A stretch of DNA of 47,752 nucleotides from Acidobacteriaceae bacterium (GTDB lineage: Bacteria > Acidobacteriota > Terriglobia > Terriglobales > Acidobacteriaceae), in NCBI GenBank assembly GCA_030037705.1, contig JASHQE010000110.1, positions 1-47,752 on the forward strand. The letters are read 5' to 3'. Shown here piece by piece: positions 34,487-43,594 of this stretch. Made by a program: the position numbers and the translations under genes. Each line of letters begins with the position of its first letter. The stretch's first letter is position 1. Below the pieces are notes generated by a model. The model did not search any database. It was not told the DNA's origin and was given only the letters and a program-made list of their open reading frames with translations.

Positions 34487-35596
34487 TTAGGGTTGGTTCC
34501 GAATATACGTTGCGGCCAGATTCAATGCTTCCTCAATTGTAACGTGCATATCAAGATATCGATAGGTTCCGAGGCGGCCTGCAAATGTTGTCCTCTTATC
34601 CTGATGAGCTAATTTTGCATACCGGTCGAGAACCCGCATGTCATCTTGTAATCGAACCGGATAATAGGGTACGTCATCTTCTTCACACGCCTTGCTGTAC
34701 TCCCTGAAAACAATCGTACGATCATGAATCTCCCATGGAGCGAAATGCTTGTGCTCGCTGATGCGGGTCCATGGGACATTCTCGTCGCAGTAATTAATTA
34801 CAGCGTTTCCTTGAAAGTCTCCTTCATGGACTTCGGCAGCGAAGTCCAGCGTACGGTAGGTCAGCCTGCCCTCCGAATAGCCGAACCATTGATCTAAAGG
34901 GCCGGTATAGAAAGTGTGTTTATAGCCTTGGGTGTCCGGTCTCAGCAGCTTCGCTCCGACATGGACTGAGATGTTTTTGTGATCGAGCATTCGTTCGATA
35001 ACATAAGTGTATCCATTAAGTGGGATACCCTGGAATCTCGAATTGTAATAGTTATCGTTATAGTCGAACCTAACAGGCAGCCTCTTTAGGATACTCGCTG
35101 GCAATCTCGCCGGATCAACGCCCCACTGCTTGGCCGTATAGCCGCGGAAAAAGGCCTCGTAAAGTTCTCGACCGACGAAGCGCAATGCCTGCTCTTCAAA
35201 GGTACGCGGTTCGCGGATTGATTGATCGCTCAGTGACTCGAGAAATTTCCTTGCCTCCGCAGGAGATAGTACCTTGCCAAAAAACTGGTTGATTGTCAGC
35301 AGATTAATTGGCATGGAATAAACACGCCCGCCAGCGAGTGCCTTAACTCGATTAGTAAAAGGTACAAACTCATCGAATTCACGCACGTAATCCCAAACCC
35401 GCGCATTGTCCGTATGAAATATATGCGGCCCGTGCGTGTGAACCATGATCCCGGTATTCGGATCTCGTGCTGTGTGGCAGTTTCCGCCGATATAAGATCG
35501 CGCCTCGAAAACATCACACTGAAAACCGGCTTGAGCCAATTCACGCGCGATAACCGCGCCGGAGAAGCCCGCCCCGATTATACATATTTCACTCAC
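34487..35596 (-). CDS. glf: UDP-galactopyranose mutase
   Basis: The 369-residue flavoprotein has the normal length and the diagnostic motifs: CIIGAGFSGAVIARELA (FAD binding, residues 5-21), YIGGNCHTARD, HTHGPHIFHTDNARVWDY, and FFRGYTAKQWG. RTTFAGRLGTYRYLDMHVTI near the C-terminus matches the conserved flavin and substrate region. It interconverts UDP-galactopyranose and UDP-galactofuranose in the cytoplasm. The GTG start at 35596 is supported by GGAG 7 nt upstream. It precedes the GT2 galactofuranosyltransferase gene. Confidence 0.96.
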   Translation of the reverse strand: MSEICIIGAGFSGAVIARELAQAGFQCDVFEARSYIGGNCHTARDPNTGIMVHTHGPHIFHTDNARVWDYVREFDEFVPFTNRVKALAGGRVYSMPINLLTINQFFGKVLSPAEARKFLESLSDQSIREPRTFEEQALRFVGRELYEAFFRGYTAKQWGVDPARLPASILKRLPVRFDYNDNYYNSRFQGIPLNGYTYVIERMLDHKNISVHVGAKLLRPDTQGYKHTFYTGPLDQWFGYSEGRLTYRTLDFAAEVHEGDFQGNAVINYCDENVPWTRISEHKHFAPWEIHDRTIVFREYSKACEEDDVPYYPVRLQDDMRVLDRYAKLAHQDKRTTFAGRLGTYRYLDMHVTIEEALNLAATYIRNQP

Positions 35597-35714
35597 TGCA
35601 TAACTCCGCTATTGCGCGCCGAGTCACGCCCAGGCTTCGGATCCAAATGAGTTGCCGGGGCGGCCTCTGGAGATCTTCGATTCGTTCAGTTGTACGCTCA
35701 GACACGCGTTGCAG

Positions 35715-36821
35715 TCAATCCGCACATACCGATTCAGTGTCGCCATGACCGATGGCTTGCTCTGACAGCAACCGCTCAAGATCTTTCAGCTGTGACCGAT
35801 AATAAAATGTTTCGAGAAAGGTCTTCCTGCATTCTTCACCGTAAGTTCTGATGTGGGTACGAAAGTGTACCAGCGCATCGGAAATACCGATCAGATCATT
35901 GCCCGATGTGAATCTCCCGTTCCTTCCCTCCGTGATGAACTCCGGAAATGAACCGATTCGGCTTGCAAGGACAGGGGCGCCAAACATCAGGGCTTTTGGG
36001 AGTACCGCACTTTGTGTCGACCTGCGGTACACGTTCCACACGCAGAAGCTTTCGGCATAGCAGCGATTCATCTCTTCATTGCCCAGTGGTCGCCCGCATC
36101 GGAATTCGACTTTGTCCAGATTCTGACGGAGAATCGGATCCTTAAGGACACTTTCAGAAAGCTGATTGCGGGAAGCAATCAGAAACCGGACATCCATGTC
36201 TTGCTGCAGCGCATAGCGCATAAAGGCGAGGTAATGGTCAAAGCCATGAGCGCGGCACAGGCCGCCGATAAAGCTGAAATAGCGCTTCAGACCCTGCAGC
36301 TCCGCTAAATCTCCCGGTGCCTCATCATCGAGAATTAGAGGGAAGTAGACAGAATTCCGGTTGAACTTGGCATCCCCCTTCCGATATTCATTGAGACCAT
36401 AGCGAGACGCAAGGATCACAGTGTCGGCGAGTTTCAAGCTAGGTACTGTTACGTGGTGGGCCGCGATCGCCTTGCAGGTTGCCAGAAGGCCCTCACCCCA
36501 CACATAGCGAAGAGACAATTGCCACGGCTCATGGAACACGTAGAGGATCTTGGCGCCCTCGCACCTGAGTCTGATTGCCAACTTCTTATTCTCGACCGAT
36601 GGATTGAGAAAGACTGCATGTGTCCAAGAGGTAGGGAGCGGAATCTGATCAAGCGCAAAGACGGCCGCTGTCTCTTCTAATTCGCTGAAACGCCGATATG
36701 CCGGGTCCAACAGGAATGCGACCTCATGTCCAAGTACGCGAAGTGCTTTTGCGTAGGCCAGAAGGAACTGTATGAACGCGGGATTGGAACGCAGCGATAC
36801 AAGAGCAACCTTTGCCGTCAC
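35715..36821 (-). CDS. GT4-type glycosyltransferase
   Basis: This 368-residue GT-B glycosyltransferase has an N-terminal domain with LVSLRSNPAFIQFLLAYAKA. The C-terminal Rossmann domain contains FSFIGGLCRAHGFDHYLAFM, VWNVYRRSTQSAVLPKALMF and GAPVLASRIGSFPEFITEGR, the GT4 donor-binding signature ending in an E-x-x-x-E-like arrangement. The sugar is unknown. A GTG start at 36821 overlaps the stop of the upstream polymerase gene as GTGA, so translation is coupled. Confidence 0.85.
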   Translation of the reverse strand: MTAKVALVSLRSNPAFIQFLLAYAKALRVLGHEVAFLLDPAYRRFSELEETAAVFALDQIPLPTSWTHAVFLNPSVENKKLAIRLRCEGAKILYVFHEPWQLSLRYVWGEGLLATCKAIAAHHVTVPSLKLADTVILASRYGLNEYRKGDAKFNRNSVYFPLILDDEAPGDLAELQGLKRYFSFIGGLCRAHGFDHYLAFMRYALQQDMDVRFLIASRNQLSESVLKDPILRQNLDKVEFRCGRPLGNEEMNRCYAESFCVWNVYRRSTQSAVLPKALMFGAPVLASRIGSFPEFITEGRNGRFTSGNDLIGISDALVHFRTHIRTYGEECRKTFLETFYYRSQLKDLERLLSEQAIGHGDTESVCAD

Positions 36822-37978
36822 GACAATTCCCCTCGCGGTTCAGATGCGATGCCGGTAGAGCTCTCCGTAATGAGGAGGCGACGTAAGGTCCGCGTCAGGT
36901 TGAAAAGGTGGGGTAAGAAGAACAGCAGGAGTATGATTTGTGCAATCAAAAACGTGAATGTATCCTGAGACCGCGAGCGCGGAAAAAGCACGCACATCAA
37001 GCCAGCGAAAAGACGTGCCGAATACATCTGATACTTGACTAAGAGGCGGTCGACTACACGAAGCAGCGCTCCAAGGAGTCCTCCGGCGATTATGGCGGTC
37101 AGAAGGGAAGGCGTGTAATAGAAAATCTCGCCCAACCATGTAAAAACCGAAACCGCATCTACTGAGCTATCATTGGTTGAGCTTAGACACAGAGTCATTT
37201 CCATATTGAAGGAGAATATTGTCTTGTGGAATAGGAAGGCAGGGAGGAATTTTTTCAGAAATTCTAGAATATAGCTGTACCACGGGGCGGATCCACAATT
37301 CCCATTCAGCATTAGGCCCAAATTGATAAATGGCCACATGATGCCAGTGAGCAAGGCGTTCTGCCCCCCTGCGGAGTCGCCGCGGAACGCGGAAGCGGCA
37401 GCAAACGCCGCCAGTCCCAAACAGGCGCCGACAAGGACCCGTTTCCAATTGGAGGTACTCCCCAAAACAACGGCCATGACGGCCATCAGCATGAAGCCGC
37501 GGCCCGAACCTGTCTCATAAAAAAGGAACATTACGGCGATCGCCCAAAGGATCCACCTTCCGTACCGCGATGTTCTCCCCGTCGCATCAATCAATGCAAA
37601 TGGCAACAAAAGGAAGATATAGCCAAGCAGGTCTGCTATCCCTCCTCCTTTTGACATGCTCGCATTAATTCCTTCAATCTCCTGGGCCACTCCTGCGCCG
37701 TGAAGCAAAAACATGTTTGTACGCAAAAGCTGTCTACCAAAGAGCGCATCTCCTATGAGATACAGCGAAGCGAAGCCCGCCAGAACAGTACAGGTTGCCG
37801 TGGAAATCTGTCTGATTGGAGCAACCGGAGGAGGTCCGCTGCGGAGGCAAAACCACCACACGGGCAGGGAAGCCGCGATCGTGTAGAGTATCGCCCGCGG
37901 CCCAGCCACCACGGCGCCAGGAAGCCCCCACAGAAGAAGCCCCCCAATCATGAAATACCCCAGGGGTATTCGGCTCAT
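36818..37978 (-). CDS. Wzy-like polysaccharide polymerase (multi-pass membrane protein)
   Basis: The 386-residue protein has about ten hydrophobic segments and a large non-membrane loop in the C-terminal half (about residues 230-285, with GNCGSAPWYSYILEFLKKFL). Together with flanking glycosyltransferase genes, this layout fits an O-antigen or exopolysaccharide polymerase. Wzy proteins have little sequence conservation, so the assignment rests on topology and position. The segment FETGSGRGFMLMAVMA-like region recalls the charged residues of the family. It overlaps both neighbours by four bases (GTGA and ATGA), giving a tightly coupled block. Confidence 0.72.
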   Translation of the reverse strand: MSRIPLGYFMIGGLLLWGLPGAVVAGPRAILYTIAASLPVWWFCLRSGPPPVAPIRQISTATCTVLAGFASLYLIGDALFGRQLLRTNMFLLHGAGVAQEIEGINASMSKGGGIADLLGYIFLLLPFALIDATGRTSRYGRWILWAIAVMFLFYETGSGRGFMLMAVMAVVLGSTSNWKRVLVGACLGLAAFAAASAFRGDSAGGQNALLTGIMWPFINLGLMLNGNCGSAPWYSYILEFLKKFLPAFLFHKTIFSFNMEMTLCLSSTNDSSVDAVSVFTWLGEIFYYTPSLLTAIIAGGLLGALLRVVDRLLVKYQMYSARLFAGLMCVLFPRSRSQDTFTFLIAQIILLLFFLPHLFNLTRTLRRLLITESSTGIASEPRGELS

Positions 37979-39129
37979 AGAGTATGCAGCTTCCGCAGAG
38001 ATTGGGTGGACTGATCTACATACGTCTTCGCCGCTGAAGCATCAATACAAGGTGCGTTTCTGGTAGCATTTATTGCCAGTCTCGCGAGAGCCTGCGGCTC
38101 AACGGGCCAGTCTGTGTATGCGACCTGACCTGGAAATGCAGCAGACAAGGTTGAATCGGCTCCCCAGCGGGTAGTGATGAGACTACGCCCGGCAATGAGC
38201 GCCTCGACCGATTTGATTTTGACGCCCGTTGTAGGCCCAACAGGATTCACGACAGTGCTGATTTGTCGGTAGTATTCTGCAGTAGAACGAATACGACCTA
38301 GAATTCGAGCGCCTCCTTCTTCTAAAGCACGCAGCACCGACGAAGAGACTGTGTTGCAGATTCCGCCGGCGACCAAAAGCTCGACTCCGCCGTCGGCAAT
38401 GCCTGCGAGGAATTCAGAGTGTGCCAATGTGCGCAGGATCTCCTCGTTCGCATAGCTTGGTGCGCCCATGAAACCAATGCGTTGGGGTCGCTCTCCCGAC
38501 GCCAACTCCATCAAATCCAAATAATTAGGCGGAACGAATCTAAGTACAAAGGGGCGAATGCCATAGAGCTGTTCGAATTCTAGCGCATCGTCTTCGGAAA
38601 CCGCCACACAGCGGGTTCTGGAAAGGAAGATTGCTTTCTCTTCGGTAAAGGTCGTGCTAATCCAGCGGCGCGTTCCGATTCGTTTGTGCCGATCGGCCAT
38701 AATATCGCCTAAATCCGCGATGACCTTGCTCCCAGCGCGCTCCAAACGAAGGAGCCGATGTGGCCAAGAATAATAGCACACAATGAGGTCGTAACGGTCG
38801 ACCCAACTGCGCGGGAGAGGCGTTCGCAAAGGGAAATAGAAACGGTCGATCCATCGGAGTCTATTGCAGAGAACTACTCCTCCGCCATACCACAGTGTTG
38901 TGTTCAGCCGTGCGGCGAAAGGAAAGAACCCTTGAAGGACTCTGACCGGGAGTTTGGCCTCGACCAACCACTCGCGGGCGGTTGCCGGACTCGCCCCCAT
39001 CGATAGCAGATCGACCGATTCTCCGTAAATCGAGCAAAGAGTTGAAAGGAGCTGATGTTGCAGTTGGGTCATTCCGTTGTTGGCGCACATATCGAGCGGA
39101 GAAACATATAGAACGCGCGGTCGCTTCAC
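37975..39129 (-). CDS. GT4-type glycosyltransferase
   Basis: The 384-residue GT-B enzyme begins VLYVSPLDMCANNGMTQLQH, as in GT4 proteins. It has YDLIVCYYSWPHRLLRLE mid-N-terminally and RIGFMGAPSYANEEILRTLA at the domain boundary. TTGVKIKSVEALIAGRSLIT near residues 305-324 forms the donor-phosphate-binding part. The GTG start at 39129 is backed by GGAGG 8 nt upstream. It overlaps the Wzy-like gene by ATGA. It probably adds one residue of the repeat unit; the specificity is unknown. Confidence 0.87.
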   Translation of the reverse strand: MKRPRVLYVSPLDMCANNGMTQLQHQLLSTLCSIYGESVDLLSMGASPATAREWLVEAKLPVRVLQGFFPFAARLNTTLWYGGGVVLCNRLRWIDRFYFPLRTPLPRSWVDRYDLIVCYYSWPHRLLRLERAGSKVIADLGDIMADRHKRIGTRRWISTTFTEEKAIFLSRTRCVAVSEDDALEFEQLYGIRPFVLRFVPPNYLDLMELASGERPQRIGFMGAPSYANEEILRTLAHSEFLAGIADGGVELLVAGGICNTVSSSVLRALEEGGARILGRIRSTAEYYRQISTVVNPVGPTTGVKIKSVEALIAGRSLITTRWGADSTLSAAFPGQVAYTDWPVEPQALARLAINATRNAPCIDASAAKTYVDQSTQSLRKLHTL

Positions 39130-39217
39130 GAATCAGTCCTCCTATGAATAGAGCGCGGTACTTCGCGCCCGTCCGGGTTCGGAATAAAAGGACCATGGGA
39201 ACATATGTGATCATCCC

Positions 39218-39907
39218 CTATCGCTTCGCGAATCGCCTCATGATCTCCAAGCCGATAACACGAGGTATTGAACTGAGTCCGACATGGCGAATAGCGACCC
39301 AGTGGCGTTGGTTGTAGCCCTGTTCCCACCAACCGTCGCCGTATGGTGGGAACAGGGGCGCCTTTGTCCGTCGAAAAAAGGCGGTCGTTCTAACGACACG
39401 GTCAAGCGAGAACATCGTATCTTTTCGAAGTATATCCACCATGTTGGCAATGTTAGGAATTTGAATGTCGTCGACTACCAGCCATCCGCCAACCCGGATG
39501 TGCGGATAGAAAAAGTAGTACTCCAAATCTGGAAAGGGATAGCCATGGGGCCCGTCCAGCAGAACCAGATCAAATTCGCGGTCGAACTGATAGGTGGGCA
39601 AAGTCTGCTGGGTACTGCCCAGCACAAACTCGCACACGCCGGTTTTCAGTAGATCGCAACCTTTTACCAGGCAATAGGAATGCTTTTCCGGATTCTCATC
39701 AGGCGCGAGATCGCGTGTAAAGACGAGGTGCCGCTGCGAAGCGTGCGAGAGAGCAAGCGTACTCTTTCCACATCCTGTTTCGGCGGTATTCTTCGCGCCT
39801 TCGGCGCATTGGAAGATGTAGTCCACCACCGCTAAATTGAGAGAGCCGCTTTGGTGCCAGCTACCGTGGAGCGAACGAATGGACTCAAGAATACTTGGTT
39901 TGGACAC
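39218..39907 (-). CDS. SAM-dependent methyltransferase (Methyltransf_24-like)
   Basis: This 229-residue class-I methyltransferase has the glycine-rich AETGCGKSTLALSHA at residues 42-56. DLVLLDGPHGYPFPDLEYYF (about 113-132) and RVGGWLVVDDIQIPNIANMV (about 137-156) follow, the pattern of the methyltransferase_24 family. The G-x-G motif is GCGKS, with the usual first D/E-x-G as ETG. It likely methylates a sugar hydroxyl of the polymer, because it belongs to the cluster. The GTG start at 39907 has AGGAG 6 nt upstream. It heads the leftward run, next to the divergent promoter region. Confidence 0.82.
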   Translation of the reverse strand: MSKPSILESIRSLHGSWHQSGSLNLAVVDYIFQCAEGAKNTAETGCGKSTLALSHASQRHLVFTRDLAPDENPEKHSYCLVKGCDLLKTGVCEFVLGSTQQTLPTYQFDREFDLVLLDGPHGYPFPDLEYYFFYPHIRVGGWLVVDDIQIPNIANMVDILRKDTMFSLDRVVRTTAFFRRTKAPLFPPYGDGWWEQGYNQRHWVAIRHVGLSSIPRVIGLEIMRRFAKR

Positions 39908-39933
39908 GCGGTTCTCCTGACACGGGTCTTGTC

Positions 39934-39952
39934 ATCTCAGTTGAAGTGAGAT
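39934..39952. promoter_or_regulatory. Dyad ATCTCA-N7-TGAGAT in the divergent region
   Basis: ATCTCA (39934-39939) is the perfect reverse complement of TGAGAT (39947-39952), with a 7-base loop. It lies 26 bases upstream of the GTG of the methyltransferase gene and would fold in its 5' leader or serve as an operator. No regulator is known from the window. The sequence is AT-balanced and may be a chance dyad. Confidence 0.3.
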
Positions 39953-40034
39953 CGACGTATGTACAATGCGAATGGTGGGACGCAACACAGACAAAGCGTA
40001 GTAATAGAACCCATCGATTTTGTGTTCTCTCGTT

Positions 40035-40040
40035 TATAAT
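40035..40040 (+). promoter_or_regulatory. Perfect -10 box TATAAT upstream of the rightward GT4 gene
   Basis: TATAAT occurs at 40035-40040, 60 bases before the TTG start. A convincing -35 hexamer is not seen at the ideal distance. Transcription would begin near 40047, just before the terminator-like hairpin at 40060-40084. Confidence 0.35.
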
Positions 40041-40059
40041 ACGACATTGAAAGGTGCGT

Positions 40060-40084
40060 GCCCTACCTTCCTAGGTGGGCTTTT
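40060..40084 (+). terminator. Terminator-like hairpin in the leader of the GT4 gene
   Basis: GCCC-TA-CCT (40060-40068) can pair with AGG-T-GGGC (40073-40080) around the loop TCCT. TTTT follows at 40081-40084. The structure lies between the candidate TATAAT promoter and the TTG start at 40100, so it could work as an attenuator. Alternatively it is just an upstream terminator. Confidence 0.4.
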
Positions 40085-40099
40085 CGATGGTGCGGGTGA

Positions 40100-41242
40100 T
40101 TGCATTCCGTCATTTTCTACAGCGAATCTGAATTTTTTGGCGGGCATGACAAGATGGCTCTGGCAGCGCATCGGGCGATTCTCCGCCATCACCAGACAAT
40201 CGCCATTACTTGGCTAATCAATGATGAGAATCATAGACTTGCGTCAGCGCTTGACGAAGCTGGGTTGGCCTACATCGCTGTGGACCTTAAACCTTTCTCG
40301 CGGCTTGTCCGCAATCCCTTGGCCGTTCTCAGAAAAATCATTCGATGCACGCAAATTTTCAGGACACTAAAACCCGAACTTGTCGTCCTTTTGCAGGGAT
40401 GGATCATGGACGGTTTCGACGGAGTCCCTGCGGCGTATCTTGCCAGTGTTCCCTTTTGCAGTTACATCCCCCTTGCTCATAGCCCTACCGAACTGGCTTT
40501 GCATAAACTGCCGAAAGTTCGGGCTGCCATCCTTAGGGTTTTCTTCAAGTTCATTTCTCGCTATATCACGATCGACGAACAACAGGCGATACGCCTTCGT
40601 AATTGGCGGCGTAATGCTCAGGTTGTAGTGGTTGAGAACTTTATTCAGCGTCCGGCGACGACCGCGCAGTGCGCGCCTGGAGCCAGGCAGCATCTCGGGC
40701 TTCCTGCGCATTCTACTGTGCTGGGCGTCGTTGGTCGAATTAGCTTCTGGCAAAAGTCCCAGGACTGGCTGATCGAAGCGCTAGAGGACAGCACTATCCT
40801 CGAAGACAAATTGCTGGTCTTTATCGGCGACGGCCCAGATAGATCAAGGCTCAACGAGTTGATAGAGTCGTCGCCCTGGCGCGCCAAGATATTTCAAGCC
40901 GGATGGCGTGAAGATTCGACAGAAATCTATGGTGCCCTGGATTTGCTTCTCATTCCCTCAAGAGCAGAGGGGGTTCCCCTCGTGATGATAGAGGCGCTGG
41001 CGCGGGGAATTCCAGTCGTTGCGACCGACCGAGACGGTATGAAATCCTGGTTGCCTCCCGCATGGCGATTTCCATTCGGCGACTCAATCGCCATGCAGCA
41101 ATGCATCGCGCGGGCCCTCTGCGGGGATGGGTCCGAATATTGGGAAGAGATTAAGCGCCGCTTGGCGATGGCCATGGATGAGGACCGGTTTGGCAGACAA
41201 TTCAGTGAAGCTCTGACTGGATTCAGCGCTTCGCCTAAGTGA
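40100..41242 (+). CDS. GT4-type glycosyltransferase
   Basis: The 380-residue GT-B enzyme starts HSVIFYSESEFFGGHDKMAL, the expected GT4 N-terminal strand and loop. It has VLGVVGRISFWQKSQDWLIE at the domain junction and LLLIPSRAEGVPLVMIEALA (about residues 285-304), the E-x7-E signature of GT4 enzymes. The start codon is TTG at 40100, directly after an in-frame stop; no ATG or GTG would keep the N-terminal strand. The upstream GGGTGA is too close to be a good Shine-Dalgarno, so initiation may be weak or leader-dependent. It is followed on the same strand by an acetyltransferase gene. Confidence 0.88.
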   Translation: MHSVIFYSESEFFGGHDKMALAAHRAILRHHQTIAITWLINDENHRLASALDEAGLAYIAVDLKPFSRLVRNPLAVLRKIIRCTQIFRTLKPELVVLLQGWIMDGFDGVPAAYLASVPFCSYIPLAHSPTELALHKLPKVRAAILRVFFKFISRYITIDEQQAIRLRNWRRNAQVVVVENFIQRPATTAQCAPGARQHLGLPAHSTVLGVVGRISFWQKSQDWLIEALEDSTILEDKLLVFIGDGPDRSRLNELIESSPWRAKIFQAGWREDSTEIYGALDLLLIPSRAEGVPLVMIEALARGIPVVATDRDGMKSWLPPAWRFPFGDSIAMQQCIARALCGDGSEYWEEIKRRLAMAMDEDRFGRQFSEALTGFSASPK

Positions 41243-41300
41243 GTAACTTCAGTCCATTGCGCTTGTCATGATCATTCGGAACTCTAAGAGAAATTACTGA

Positions 41301-41876
41301 GTGAGTGGCCTTATGGAAATCTTGCCTTGGATCAAGAAGCGCATCGGACCGAGAGGGAGAAGGTTTATCCGCCTTCTGATTGAATTGTGGCTGTGGTCGG
41401 TATCCTTCGCGCCATCGCATCTGCTGCGCGTCATAGGATTGAGACTCTCGGGAGCCAAGATCGGCCGCAATGTCGCGATTGGCCGGGGCATCAGAGTTCT
41501 CCATCCATGGCGGCTCTCCATAGGATCAAATACCATCCTTGGCCTCAGGGTCTGTCTAGATGGAAGAGGGAGCTTAACCATTGGCAACAACTGTAACATT
41601 GCCGATGAAATTGCAATTTGGACCGCGGAACACGATATCCAGTCCCCTGATTTCGTGATGACTGAAGGGGCAGTAGTCGTCGGGGACCGGGCGTGGATCT
41701 GCCATCGCTCAATCCTCCTGCCCGGTATTACGATCGGAGAGGGATCTGTCGTAGCCTCAGGATCAGTCGTGACGAAAGATATTCCGGCTTTCTCCGTAGC
41801 AGCCGGGATTCCGGCTAGAGTCATTGGGAAGAGAAATGCCAACCTTAGATATAAACTCGGGAGAAATGTGCTGTGA
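41301..41876 (+). CDS. Left-handed beta-helix (hexapeptide) acetyltransferase
   Basis: The 191-residue protein is a hexapeptide-repeat acyltransferase. Short I/V-G-x-x repeats run through residues 48-110 (RNVAIGRGIRVLHPWRLSIG, SNTILGLRVCLDGRGSLTIG, NNCNIADEIAIWTAEHDI) and again at 130-180 (GDRAWICHRSILLPGITIGE, GSVVASGSVVTKDIPAFSVA). The likely catalytic His is in TAEHDI. The family includes WcaF/WbbJ-type enzymes that O-acetylate polysaccharide sugars with acetyl-CoA. A GTG start at 41301 is used; ATG at 41313 is an alternative. It lies 58 nt after the GT4 gene and likely shares its transcript. Confidence 0.9.
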   Translation: MSGLMEILPWIKKRIGPRGRRFIRLLIELWLWSVSFAPSHLLRVIGLRLSGAKIGRNVAIGRGIRVLHPWRLSIGSNTILGLRVCLDGRGSLTIGNNCNIADEIAIWTAEHDIQSPDFVMTEGAVVVGDRAWICHRSILLPGITIGEGSVVASGSVVTKDIPAFSVAAGIPARVIGKRNANLRYKLGRNVL

Positions 41877-41934
41877 AAGCTCTGGATTCATGACCCGCAG
41901 CCCCCGCACGCTTCTTGCCAACACTACAGCCTAT

Positions 41935-42699
41935 TCATTCCATACGTTTCCTTGCAAGCACAACGCAGTTACAATAATACTCGTATCTCTTAGGCAGAAT
42001 CGTATTGAGGCAGAGAGCAATCAATGTGCATGGAAAGATCACAAATAACTGCAGCGAATACCGCAGAGCTCGATTGTCGGGAATGAGATGCGTCAGATAT
42101 GAGATGAGCATTTGAAACACAGCACACAAATATGTCGTGGTCTTTCGAATGTCAACGATTTCATAGCCGCATTTCTCAAGAAGATGCGAAATTCCGAAAC
42201 TTGTATACCTAGCATAGTCGTAGGGAATCTCATGCTCATTCCACGCAAATGGAATGGAGACCAACAACTGCCCAGACTCCTTAGTAACCCGACGGATCTC
42301 CTTTATAATTTCAGGCAAATTAAACACATGCTCGAATACCTCAAAGGATACGACCGCGTCGAACTGACTGTCCTGGAAAGGTAGACTTTTACCATTGTAG
42401 AAAACATCAATTTTACTATCGCTGTGATTGTGTCCAGTACCCTCCAGATCAACCCCAATGTAAGCCGCGGCCCTAGGAAACAGTGACTCATATGGCTTCG
42501 AACCGCAGCCAAAGTCTAGGACGTCACCTGAGATATTCTGCCCCAGATCCCTTATGGCGAGAAATAGCCCGCGACGAATGATATAGGCGGGATTGACCAC
42601 CATGCTCAGCAATGTGGGTCGAAAGCTCTCGCAGCGCGCGCGGTTGCGTAATCGATCGATACCATGCCGTAATTCGTATCCTAATGAGCTAAGGGGCAA
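41935..42699 (-). CDS. Class-I SAM-dependent methyltransferase (Methyltransf_11 type)
   Basis: The 254-residue protein has VLDFGCGSKPYESLFP at residues 60-75 (SAM motif I), YIGVDLEGTGHN for motif II, and LPFQDSQFDAVVSFEVFEHV for motif IV. EIIKEIRRVTKESGQLLVSI follows. The C-terminal part has two hydrophobic stretches (about residues 195-235) that may give membrane association. The TTG start at 42699 is supported by GAGGAGG about 10 nt upstream. The reading frame overlaps the upstream TylF-like gene by 19 bases, so the two are coupled. It likely methylates the growing glycan. Confidence 0.87.
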   Translation of the reverse strand: MPLSSLGYELRHGIDRLRNRARCESFRPTLLSMVVNPAYIIRRGLFLAIRDLGQNISGDVLDFGCGSKPYESLFPRAAAYIGVDLEGTGHNHSDSKIDVFYNGKSLPFQDSQFDAVVSFEVFEHVFNLPEIIKEIRRVTKESGQLLVSIPFAWNEHEIPYDYARYTSFGISHLLEKCGYEIVDIRKTTTYLCAVFQMLISYLTHLIPDNRALRYSLQLFVIFPCTLIALCLNTILPKRYEYYCNCVVLARKRME

Positions 42700-43478
42700 G
42701 AAGGTGCAGCCTCCTCGAAGAATCTAAGCGTAACGTAGATGCGACCTGTGTTGTCTATCCTGGCGAGAAACGGCTTCATGTCCCTTGCCGTGAAGTATTC
42801 GTCAACTGCCTTTCGAGCACCAGCCCACGCTCCGTAGTCATCAATGATCAGAATGCCATTCCTGGCGAGCCTGGGAAAGAGGTGAATCATTTCGTGGCGG
42901 GTTGACTCGTACCAGTCAGTGTCGAGACGGAGAATCGAGATATGATCCGGGGCATTGTCCGGAATTGTATCTTCGACTTTTCCTTTGACAAAATGAAGAT
43001 GATTTGCCGGATAACCCATGCTTTGGAGATTCCGGCGCACGTCAGCGATGGGCGCGTAAGCCCAAATCTCCGAGCTTCTATCATTCTCGGCGAGCAGCTC
43101 TGTGGCCAATTCTCCAGTCATGGATTGGATGTCGTCGTCGCCAGGTTGCGACATTCCTTCGAATGTATCGAATAGAAAAAGGTCCGTGTCCTTCCGCCCC
43201 AGCTGAAGATAAGTCAGGGCAGCTGCCATGCTGCTGCCTCCTCTCCACACTCCGCATTCGACGAAGGATCCAGGAACGTTGTTTGCTACTACGTGCTCTA
43301 CCGCCATGCAAACGGCAGCCAATCGTTCCGGGGCAGTCATTGTATATGGACGCGAACTCTCAATTGTGTTGCGGATGCTTGGTGACATATCAACCAGGCG
43401 CGCTCGGCTATCAGCTGAGATCCGAGTGATCCTGAGACCAAGGAGCTTATTAACAATCATGTGAACATGCCTGAACAA
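42681..43478 (-). CDS. TylF/MycF-family O-methyltransferase
   Basis: The 265-residue product has all key parts of TylF/MycF sugar O-methyltransferases. These are SFVECGVWRGGSSMAAAL (about residues 71-88, SAM site) and LFLFDTFEGMSQPG (about 100-113). LRLDTDWYESTRHEM at 183-197 carries the metal ligands Asp186 and Asp188, and IIDDYGAWAGARKAVDEYF at 211-229 supplies further ligands. Relatives act on deoxysugars of macrolides and polysaccharides with SAM and Mg. The start is TTG at 43478 because AAGGAGG lies about 8 nt upstream; the next ATG is six codons later. It sits in the cluster beside rmd and gmd products, and D-rhamnose is a plausible methyl acceptor. Confidence 0.93.
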   Translation of the reverse strand: MFRHVHMIVNKLLGLRITRISADSRARLVDMSPSIRNTIESSRPYTMTAPERLAAVCMAVEHVVANNVPGSFVECGVWRGGSSMAAALTYLQLGRKDTDLFLFDTFEGMSQPGDDDIQSMTGELATELLAENDRSSEIWAYAPIADVRRNLQSMGYPANHLHFVKGKVEDTIPDNAPDHISILRLDTDWYESTRHEMIHLFPRLARNGILIIDDYGAWAGARKAVDEYFTARDMKPFLARIDNTGRIYVTLRFFEEAAPSCPLAH

Positions 43479-43594
43479 TATTACGTCCTCCTTGGAACTC
43501 TAAGCCGGCTGTATTCGATTCTGCGGTGTCAGATGCAGTGAGAACAACTCAAATCTCAGTGCAGAGATTCTGTCTGTATCATATCCGTACGATC

